Assembly (NCBI GenBank): GCA_050246915.1
Contig: JBFWVD010000083.1
Location: 1 to 19,529, forward strand
Direction: 5' to 3'
Source: JBFWVD01 sp050246915
Lineage (GTDB): Bacteria; Actinomycetota; Acidimicrobiia; Acidimicrobiales; Ilumatobacteraceae
DNA length: 19,529 nucleotides
Of this stretch, positions 14,142 to 19,529 are shown one piece after another (within the stretch, counting starts at the first letter, position 1; each line of letters starts with the position of its first letter). The notes beneath the pieces were generated by a model, which was given only the letters and a program-made list of their open reading frames with translations, was not told the origin of the DNA and did not search any database. The position numbers were made by a program, and so were the translations under genes.

Positions 14142-15983
14142 TCAGCCCTTGCGGCCCAACCAGATGACGCCGAGCGGCGGCAGATCGACGATGGCCGAGC
14201 ACGCTTGGTTCTGCCATGCGACGCGATCGCCGTACACCGAACCCTCCGACCCGCTGCCGGAACCGCCGAAGCCCACGCCGTCGGTGTTCACGAGCACCGA
14301 CCACTCACCATCTCCGGGGAGTCCGACCCGATAGCCCGGCCGCGGCACTGGTGTGAGGTTGGCAACGCACACGAGCGCGTCGCCGTTCTCGCCCCATCGG
14401 ATGAACGCGTACACCGAGTGGGTGGCGTCATCGGCGTCGAGCCATTGGAAACCGAGGTGATCGCGATCGCGTACCCACGCCGCCGGGCATTGCTCCGCGG
14501 CACGGTTCAGCGCGCGCACGAGGTTTCGCACACCGGCGTGCTCGGCGTGATCGCGCAAGTACCACTCGACACCCCACTCCGCCGACCACTCGTGCGGTTG
14601 TGCGAGCTCACATCCCATGAACAGCAGCGGCGCACCGGGATAGGCCCACATCCATCCGTACAGCGACCGGAGGTTGGCCAGTTGTTGCCAGCGATCACCG
14701 CTCATCTTGCCGAGCAAGGATCCCTTGCCATGCACGACCTCGTCGTGACTGAGCGGCAACACGAATCGTTCGGTGTGCGCGTACAACAACCCGAAGGTCA
14801 GCTCACGATGATGGAACTGACGATGGATCGGATCACGCGACAGATACGCCAACGTGTCGTGCATCCAGCCCATGTTCCACTTGTGGCTGAAGCCGAGACC
14901 GCCGACATCGACCGGAGCGGTCACCGCGGGCCAGGCGGTGGATTCCTCGGCAATCATCAACGCTTCGGGGTGCTCGGCTCCGACGACGGTGTTCAACTGT
15001 CGCAGGAACTCGATGGCCTCGAGGTTCTCGCGTCCGCCGTAGCGATTGGGGATCCACTCGCCCGGGTTCCGCGAGTAGTCGAGGTACAGCATCGATGCGA
15101 CGGCATCGACACGCAGCCCATCGACGTGGAGCTCCTGCAGCCAGTACAACGCGTTGGCGATGAGGAACTCGCGCACTTCGGTGCGCCCATAGTTGAACAC
15201 CAAGGTTCCCCAGTCGGGGTGTTCGCCTTGACGCGGATCGGAATGCTCGTACAGCGCCGTGCCGTCGAAGTGGGCGAGCGCCCATGAGTCCTTGGGGAAG
15301 TGCGCTGGCACCCAATCGAGGATCACACCGATGCCGCGCTGATGGAGCGTGTCGATGAGGAAGCGCAGATCGTCGGGCACACCGAGGCGGGCGGTCGGCG
15401 CGAAATAGCCCGTGACCTGGTAGCCCCACGATCCTCCGAAGGGATGCTCCATCACGGGCAGCAACTCGACGTGAGTGAACCCGAGATCGGCGACGTGGTC
15501 AGCCAGTTGCACCGCCAGTTCGCGCGTGGGCGTGCCCGGCCTCCACGACGCCAGGTGCACCTCGTAGATGCGCAGCGGTCCCGTCTGGCGTCGAGTGGCC
15601 ATCCACGAGTCATCGGACCACGTGTAGTCCGATGAGGTGACGACGCTGGCCGATGCAGGCGGCGGTTCGGTGGCCTGAGCCATCGGGTCGGCCTTCAACT
15701 GGAGTTGGCCGTTGGCGTCCTCGATCTCGAACTTGTAGCGAGCACCGAGAGCGATATCGGCCACCGCAGCGGCCCAGATGCCTGACGAACCTTGAGGCTC
15801 GAGCGGGTTGACCCGACCATCCCAGTCGTTCCAGTCGCCGACGACACGCACCGAACGAGCGTTGGGGGCCCACACCGAGAACAGGCACGAGCCGTCGCTG
15901 CGACGATGGGCGCCGAGCAGATCCCACAGCCGCCAGTGACGCCCCTCGTTGAACAGATGGAGGTCGAGCTCACCAAGCAGCAC
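14142..15983 (-). CDS. glgB: 1,4-alpha-glucan branching enzyme (GH13)
   Basis: This is 613 residues from GTG 15983. It starts directly with the LGELDLHLFNEGRHWRLWDL segment and CBM48 (FSVWAPNARSVRVVGDWNDW), so it lacks the extra N1 domain of the roughly 730-residue enzymes. The GH13 barrel is complete. The nucleophile is D293 in DGLRVDAV, the acid/base E346 in MIAEES, and the transition-state Asp D414 in LSHDEVVHG. A beta-sandwich follows, with a short Gly/Ser-rich loop (GFGGSGSGSEGS) near the C-terminus. It cuts alpha-1,4 chains and rejoins them as alpha-1,6 branches in glycogen. It converges tail-to-tail on the four-TM gene and diverges from the lipoprotein gene by 166 bp. Confidence 0.95.
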   Translation of the reverse strand: MLLGELDLHLFNEGRHWRLWDLLGAHRRSDGSCLFSVWAPNARSVRVVGDWNDWDGRVNPLEPQGSSGIWAAAVADIALGARYKFEIEDANGQLQLKADPMAQATEPPPASASVVTSSDYTWSDDSWMATRRQTGPLRIYEVHLASWRPGTPTRELAVQLADHVADLGFTHVELLPVMEHPFGGSWGYQVTGYFAPTARLGVPDDLRFLIDTLHQRGIGVILDWVPAHFPKDSWALAHFDGTALYEHSDPRQGEHPDWGTLVFNYGRTEVREFLIANALYWLQELHVDGLRVDAVASMLYLDYSRNPGEWIPNRYGGRENLEAIEFLRQLNTVVGAEHPEALMIAEESTAWPAVTAPVDVGGLGFSHKWNMGWMHDTLAYLSRDPIHRQFHHRELTFGLLYAHTERFVLPLSHDEVVHGKGSLLGKMSGDRWQQLANLRSLYGWMWAYPGAPLLFMGCELAQPHEWSAEWGVEWYLRDHAEHAGVRNLVRALNRAAEQCPAAWVRDRDHLGFQWLDADDATHSVYAFIRWGENGDALVCVANLTPVPRPGYRVGLPGDGEWSVLVNTDGVGFGGSGSGSEGSVYGDRVAWQNQACSAIVDLPPLGVIWLGRKG

Positions 15984-15989
15984 ATCGCC

Positions 15990-15995
15990 ACGTTA
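15990..15995 (-). promoter_or_regulatory. Candidate -10 box for glgB (leaderless)
   Basis: On the minus strand this reads TAACGT (TANNNT). It ends six bases before GTG 15983, placing the predicted transcript start on or next to the start codon. No -35 hexamer is recognisable 17 bp upstream and there is no Shine-Dalgarno sequence, both consistent with a leaderless mRNA. Confidence 0.4.
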
Positions 15996-16080
15996 ACGGC
16001 GGCCCGGCCTCCCGGCGCCACCCCCGGGGAACCTGTGCCGAAGGGCTGGTTGGGCGGCCGTCCAACCGACTGCCGCGACG

Positions 16081-16108
16081 TTGACGCGGCCGCCGTCGCC
16101 GCTACCTT
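16081..16108 (+). promoter_or_regulatory. Candidate promoter for the lipoprotein gene
   Basis: TTGACG (16081-16086) and TACCTT (16103-16108) are separated by 16 bp. Both elements match sigma-70 group consensus well for this GC-rich DNA. The predicted start near 16115 gives a leader of about 35 nt. That leader contains GAAGGA (16136-16141), eight bases before ATG 16150. This is the only complete -35/-10 pair I can point to in the window. Confidence 0.5.
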
Positions 16109-16149
16109 GCCCGGTGACGAGAACCGCCCATCAGTGAAGGACGATTCCC

Positions 16150-17019
16150 ATGCCCGAGACCCCTGTCCGCCGCCTCGCCCCGCTCACCATCGTCACCGTT
16201 GCCGCGCTCGTGGCGTTGGCTGCTTGTGGCTCGAGCGACGATTCGACCGTCGAGCTCGGGACCAGCGCTGTCCCGCTGGCTGCCTCGCCGACCACCACCG
16301 TGGCCGCAACCGCCACGAGCACGGTGCCGGCCAGCACGACCGCGGCTCCCCCACAGTCCAACGCGCCCCAAGCGACTCCTGAGTCCACAGAGCCGTCAAC
16401 CGCGCCAACCATCGCAACGGCAATTGCGCCTACGCCATCTGGTGCGCGTTGCATGATGCGCCTGCACGGTCTCACCGGCGATGGTCAGGCCACGCGCACC
16501 TCAGGCGGCATCACGACGCTGCACCCGCGGGGCAACGTGAAGTGGACCGACGGCAACGGGTACGGCTGGGTGTACTACGACGACGATCGCTTCCCCGGAG
16601 CGACCTACGACGGCGCCCTGGCCAAGATCACCGCGTCGCTCGAGGGCGTCGATTGCGGTCAGATCATCGTGTACGGCTTCTCCAACGGCGGTGCTATGGC
16701 CGCCAAGATGTACTGCCGCGGCGAGACCCTCGGTGGCCGGGTGATCGGGTACGTCGTCGATGATCCGGTGACCGACGCCGGGGTCGATGGTTGCGCGCCC
16801 GCAGCCGGGGTGAAGGTGGCCGTCTTCCACTCGGAGTTCATGGACAAGCAGACCAAGGGCAACACCCAGTGCCGGCCCGGCAACTCATGGATCTGCGAGA
16901 ACAACATCCGCTACCTGCTGAGCGACTACGGCGCCAAGATCGGTACCCCCGGCAAGATCGTGGCCAAGGACCACGATGCCGGGCCGTACGAACCGGTGGT
17001 CGCCGCTTGGTGGGTGTGA
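16150..17019 (+). CDS. Lipoprotein with alpha/beta-hydrolase-like GxSxG motif
   Basis: This is 289 residues from ATG 16150 with ribosome-binding site GAAGGA. A lipoprotein signal ends in the lipobox LAAC (Cys26). A Ser/Thr/Pro/Ala-rich linker to about residue 98 should hold the domain away from the membrane. The domain (about 100-289) contains IIVYGFSNGGAMAAKMYC, a nucleophile-elbow pattern with S178, and a late KDHDAGPYEP where H275 could be the catalytic His. Acid candidates are D204/D205. Six Cys after the linker (101, 169, 189, 215, 241, 249) suggest three disulfides. The arrangement recalls LpqC or polyhydroxyalkanoate-depolymerase-type esterases, but length and motif spacing do not let me name a family. 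It lies between glgB and the GT4 gene; a link to glucan metabolism is unproven. Confidence 0.75.
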   Translation: MPETPVRRLAPLTIVTVAALVALAACGSSDDSTVELGTSAVPLAASPTTTVAATATSTVPASTTAAPPQSNAPQATPESTEPSTAPTIATAIAPTPSGARCMMRLHGLTGDGQATRTSGGITTLHPRGNVKWTDGNGYGWVYYDDDRFPGATYDGALAKITASLEGVDCGQIIVYGFSNGGAMAAKMYCRGETLGGRVIGYVVDDPVTDAGVDGCAPAAGVKVAVFHSEFMDKQTKGNTQCRPGNSWICENNIRYLLSDYGAKIGTPGKIVAKDHDAGPYEPVVAAWWV

Positions 17020-17068
17020 CGCCCCTGAGTTCGGTCATCTGGTCCTCGCCGGTGAGATGAGCGTCACT

Positions 17069-17089
17069 GCCGGGCCCTTCGGGCACGGC
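17069..17089 (+). other. Hairpin between lipoprotein and GT4 genes
   Basis: GCCG-g-GCCC (17069-17077) pairs with GGGC-a-CGGC (17081-17089) as eight G-C pairs with one G/A mismatch and a TTC loop. It stands 50 bases after the lipoprotein stop and 26 before the GT4 start. No T-tract follows. It may end the lipoprotein transcript. If the GT4 promoter proposed at 17102 is right, the hairpin lies upstream of that transcript. Confidence 0.4.
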
Positions 17090-17101
17090 GACGAGCGCGG
17101 C

Positions 17102-17107
17102 TACGGT
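17102..17107 (+). promoter_or_regulatory. Candidate -10 box for the GT4 gene (leaderless)
   Basis: TACGGT (TANNNT) ends seven bases before GTG 17115. No purine-rich ribosome-binding site precedes the GTG and no -35 hexamer is evident, so a leaderless transcript starting at the GTG is the simplest reading. Confidence 0.4.
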
Positions 17108-17114
17108 CCAAGTC

Positions 17115-18272
17115 GTGCGCATCTGTCTGGTGAGCTGGGAATACCCGCCGCTCGTGGTCGGGGGCATAGCCCCGCATGTCCACGGCATCGCTACGGCATA
17201 CGCCGACGCCGGTCATGACGTGGTGGTGCTCACCCGTCATCACCCCGATGCACCGGATGATTCGAAGATCGATGGGGTGCGCGTGTTGCGTGCTCACGTC
17301 GATCTCCCGTGGGTCCCTGGTGACAACCTCGTGGCACAGGTCAGCTCCGGCAATCACAAGCTCACTGCGCTCTCGGCCAAGTTGCCGCAGAAGTGGCGGC
17401 CCGACGTGGTGCATGCCCACGACTGGTTGGTGGCCTGGGCCGCGGACACGCTGGCGAGCTTGTGGCGCAAGCCTCTCGTAGCCACGGTGCATGCCACCGA
17501 GCGCGGCCGTCATCAGGGCTACATCACCAACCCGATGAGCGAGACCATCAACGCAGCCGAGTGGTGGCTCACGTATCAGGCACAGCGGGTCATCGCGTGC
17601 TCGTCGTTCATGGTGGACGAGGTCATCGGCGCGTTCTCGTTGCCGGGCGACAAGGTGCGCATGATCCCCAACGGTGTCAACGCCGCCGAGTGGCAGCCGG
17701 GCCCCAACGCCGAGCGCACCAGCACCCACCCCCTCGTGGTCACGTGGGGGCGCCTCCAGTACGAGAAGGGCTTCCAAACCCTCATCGAGGCGGCGGTCCG
17801 CTTGCGGCCGACGCACCCCGATCTCCAAGTGGTCATCGTCGGGCGCGGCAGCTACACCGACGACCTCAAGCGGCTCACCACCGCCATCGGTGCCGACGAT
17901 GTGGTGCGGTTCAACGGGTTCACCCCCGACGCCGAGTTGAAGGCGTTGCTGCATCGCTGTTCTGCCGCGGTCATCCCATCGCTGTACGAGCCGTTCGGCA
18001 TCGTGGCGCTCGAGGCGTTGGCTGCCGAGGCCCCACTCGTCGCATCGACGACAGGCGGCCTCGGCGAGATCCTCGGTGGAACCGGCGCCGCAGAGTTGTT
18101 CACCGGCGGCGACGTGGACGGCCTCGTGGCCGCGCTCGGCAAGATGATCGGCGACCCTGGCCACGCCAGCAGCTGCCGCGCCGCAGGCGTGGCACTGGTG
18201 CGCGATCTCTACAGCTGGGAGCGCATCGCCGCACGCACCCTCGAGGTGTACGCGGAAGTCACCGAGAGCTGA
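17115..18272 (+). CDS. GT4 alpha-glucan glucosyltransferase, Rv3032-like
   Basis: This is 385 residues from GTG 17115. The start MRICLVSWEYPPLVVGGIAP closely resembles what I remember of M. tuberculosis Rv3032, the alpha-1,4-glucosyltransferase linked to methylglucose lipopolysaccharide and glycogen. The N-terminal Rossmann half carries HVHGIA, VHAHDW (99-104) and VHATERGRHQG (125-135). The C-terminal half has the donor-site GRLQYEKG (212-219, Lys218) and the E-x7-E motif YEPFGIVALE (E292, E300). The GT-B fold is complete. It probably elongates alpha-1,4-glucan from UDP- or ADP-glucose in the cytoplasm. It is followed by a glucan phosphorylase gene. Unlike Rv3032 it has no adjacent DUF1957 GH57 enzyme in this window. 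The donor sugar is undecided. Confidence 0.88.
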   Translation: MRICLVSWEYPPLVVGGIAPHVHGIATAYADAGHDVVVLTRHHPDAPDDSKIDGVRVLRAHVDLPWVPGDNLVAQVSSGNHKLTALSAKLPQKWRPDVVHAHDWLVAWAADTLASLWRKPLVATVHATERGRHQGYITNPMSETINAAEWWLTYQAQRVIACSSFMVDEVIGAFSLPGDKVRMIPNGVNAAEWQPGPNAERTSTHPLVVTWGRLQYEKGFQTLIEAAVRLRPTHPDLQVVIVGRGSYTDDLKRLTTAIGADDVVRFNGFTPDAELKALLHRCSAAVIPSLYEPFGIVALEALAAEAPLVASTTGGLGEILGGTGAAELFTGGDVDGLVAALGKMIGDPGHASSCRAAGVALVRDLYSWERIAARTLEVYAEVTES

Positions 18273-18321
18273 CCTTCGCCGCGCCACGCAGAGCGCTGTT
18301 GTGCGCGCTGGCCTCAGGAAG

Positions 18322-18340
18322 CATCGGTTCCGCACCGATG
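18322..18340. repeat. Perfect 7-bp inverted repeat between GT4 and glgP
   Basis: CATCGGT (18322-18328) and ACCGATG (18334-18340) are perfect inverted arms around TCCGC. A weaker AGCGC/GCGCT pair lies just upstream (18292-18296 and 18305-18309). The site is 49 bases after the GT4 stop and about 40 bases before the proposed glgP -10 box. It could be a terminator stem (no T-run follows) or a regulator site for glgP. Confidence 0.45.
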
Positions 18341-18381
18341 AATGCTCGATGACAACGCCCCCGACATCGACGATCACCGTT

Positions 18382-18387
18382 TAGGGT
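18382..18387 (+). promoter_or_regulatory. Candidate -10 box for glgP (leaderless)
   Basis: TAGGGT (TANNNT) ends seven bases before ATG 18395, which would put the transcript start at the first ATG of the ATGATG pair. There is no Shine-Dalgarno sequence in the short CCTTTCG interval. No clear -35 box is present. Confidence 0.4.
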
Positions 18388-18394
18388 CCTTTCG

Positions 18395-19529
18395 ATGATG
18401 AAAGCCCTTCACAGCTTCACCGTGCGACCGAACCTGCCCGACGAGCTCTCGCGACTCGAGGGTTTGGCCTCCAACCTGCGTTGGAGCTGGGACGAAGCCA
18501 CTCGCGACCTGTTCAAATCGCTCGATCCCGCACTTTGGGAAGCGACCGCACACGATCCGGTACAGCTCTTGGGATTGCTCCCGCGGACCCGATTGGAAGA
18601 ACTGGCAGCCGACGGCGAGTTCCTCACCTATCTCGATGATGTGGCCGATGCCACAGACCGCTACCTCTCGGAAGACCGCTGGTTCCAGCATCGCAACAGC
18701 CCGCTGCGAGCCGTTGCCTACTTCTCTCCCGAGTTCGGTATCACCGAAGCGCTGCCCCAGTACTCCGGCGGCCTCGGCATCTTGGCCGGCGACCACCTGA
18801 AGGCGGCGAGCGATCTGGGCGTGCCGATCATCGGCATCGGCCTGTTCTATGCGCACGGCTACTTCCGCCAGAGCATGAACCTCGACGGTTGGCAGCAGGA
18901 GCGTTTCCCCGACCAGGATCCGCACGGCATGGCCCTCACGTTGTGCGAGGACCTGCAGGTGCAGATCGACATGGCGGGCAAGCCGCTGACCATCCAGGTA
19001 TGGCGCGCCGATGTGGGCCGTACACCGCTGTATCTCCTCGATACCGATCTCGACGTGAACGGCCCCGAGCTGCGCGAGATCACCGACCGCCTCTACGGCG
19101 GAGACACCGAGCACCGTCTGCAGCAAGAGATCGTGCTCGGCATGGGTGGCGTGCGAGTGCTCGACGCGCTCGGCATCGACACCCAGGTGTTCCATTCGAA
19201 CGAGGGCCACGCCGGCTTCCTCGGCCTCGAGCGCATCCGCCAACTCGTGCAACGCCAAGGTGTGTCGTTCCCCGAAGCCATCGAAGCGGTGCGCGCCGGG
19301 TGCGTGTTCACCACGCACACTCCGGTTCCGGCCGGCATCGATCGTTTCCCCAAGGAGATGATCACCCGGTACTTCAGCGGTTGGTGCAGCGATGTCGGCA
19401 TCGGCGTCGATGATCTGTACGCGCTCGGCCATCGCGACGAGAACCCGCCCGACGATCGTTTCAACATGGCGGTCAGGGGTCTGCGGCTCGCGGCACGGGC
19501 CAACGCCGTGGCGAAGCTGCATGGCGAGG
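18395..19529 (+). CDS. glgP: Alpha-glucan phosphorylase, 5' part
   Basis: This frame is open from ATG 18395 (or the adjacent ATG 18398) to the window end, giving 378 residues of an enzyme usually about 850 long. The N-terminal roughly 105 residues are the DUF3417 domain (LEGLASNLRWSWDEATRDLF) found in the short GT35 phosphorylases of actinobacteria and archaea. The GT35 catalytic part follows with AVAYFSPEFGITEALPQYSG, GLGILAGDHLKAASDLG, FHSNEGHAGF and FTTHTPVPAGIDRF. These are all family-typical and intact. The pyridoxal-phosphate lysine lies beyond the window. The enzyme releases glucose-1-phosphate from alpha-1,4-glucan. Next to a GT4 synthase and near glgB it completes a synthesis, branching and degradation set. 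Some actinobacterial members show maltodextrin preference, so the exact substrate is open. Confidence 0.95.
   Translation, partial: MMKALHSFTVRPNLPDELSRLEGLASNLRWSWDEATRDLFKSLDPALWEATAHDPVQLLGLLPRTRLEELAADGEFLTYLDDVADATDRYLSEDRWFQHRNSPLRAVAYFSPEFGITEALPQYSGGLGILAGDHLKAASDLGVPIIGIGLFYAHGYFRQSMNLDGWQQERFPDQDPHGMALTLCEDLQVQIDMAGKPLTIQVWRADVGRTPLYLLDTDLDVNGPELREITDRLYGGDTEHRLQQEIVLGMGGVRVLDALGIDTQVFHSNEGHAGFLGLERIRQLVQRQGVSFPEAIEAVRAGCVFTTHTPVPAGIDRFPKEMITRYFSGWCSDVGIGVDDLYALGHRDENPPDDRFNMAVRGLRLAARANAVAKLHGE

Noticed and set aside
17064..18377. Minus-strand open frame of 437 codons.
   Set aside because: It is antisense to the GT4 gene, whose motifs are complete. The minus-strand product is His/Arg/Gly-rich and unrecognisable.
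18374..19522. Minus-strand open frame of 382 codons.
   Set aside because: It is the antisense shadow of the glucan phosphorylase, which is clearly coding on the plus strand through to the window end.

Overview
The window is GC-rich, densely packed bacterial DNA from an actinobacterium. Membership of Acidimicrobiia (Ilumatobacter-like) is plausible but is an inference from gene style, not shown by any marker. The actinobacterial assignment rests mainly on a MoxR/DUF58/DUF4350/DUF4129/SpoIIM/RDD cluster. As I remember it, its order and relative strands match Mycobacterium tuberculosis Rv3689-Rv3695. A DUF3417-type glucan phosphorylase and an Rv3032-like GT4 glucosyltransferase support it. No tRNA, rRNA, CRISPR array, insertion sequence or phage gene was seen. 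The core genes are intact.

Region 1 (1-297) is the 3' end of an ECF sigma factor with a TPR-like tail (ECF42 type). Region 2 (369-7236) is the envelope/MoxR cluster. A co-directional minus-strand run encodes a multi-pass membrane protein, a DUF4129 protein, a DUF4350 protein, a MoxR AAA+ ATPase and a DUF58 protein, mostly with overlapping or near-overlapping ends. SpoIIM is inverted on the plus strand, followed by an RDD-family membrane protein on the minus strand.

Region 3 (7291-9094) holds a SAM methyltransferase and a GalT-family nucleotidylyltransferase on the plus strand. Region 4 (9139-12627) is a minus-strand run: a secreted Cu/Zn superoxide dismutase, a six-TM-class membrane protein of unknown function coupled to it by ATGA, and a GH57/DUF3536 glycoside hydrolase. 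Divergent from it (12756-14140) are an ECF sigma factor and a four-TM protein, also coupled by ATGA. The shared 128-bp gap contains a nested inverted repeat.

Region 5 (14142-19529) is alpha-glucan metabolism: glgB (minus), a lipoprotein with a serine-hydrolase-like motif, a GT4 glucosyltransferase and the 5' two-fifths or so of a glucan phosphorylase. Together with the GH57 protein and perhaps the GalT-like enzyme, this makes a glycogen or methylglucose-polysaccharide neighbourhood, interrupted by the SodC/sigma divergon.

The most noteworthy signals are four. First, the SodC/unknown membrane protein versus sigma/four-TM divergon with its shared palindrome. Second, a four-copy GATCAG repeat between the convergent galT and GH57 genes. 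Third, TANNNT boxes sitting 6-8 nt before the start codons of glgB, the GT4 gene, glgP and spoIIM, which suggests leaderless transcripts. Fourth, an uncharacterised cysteine-rich lipoprotein next to the glucan genes. I do not see proof of a wholly new system; the divergon is the best candidate.
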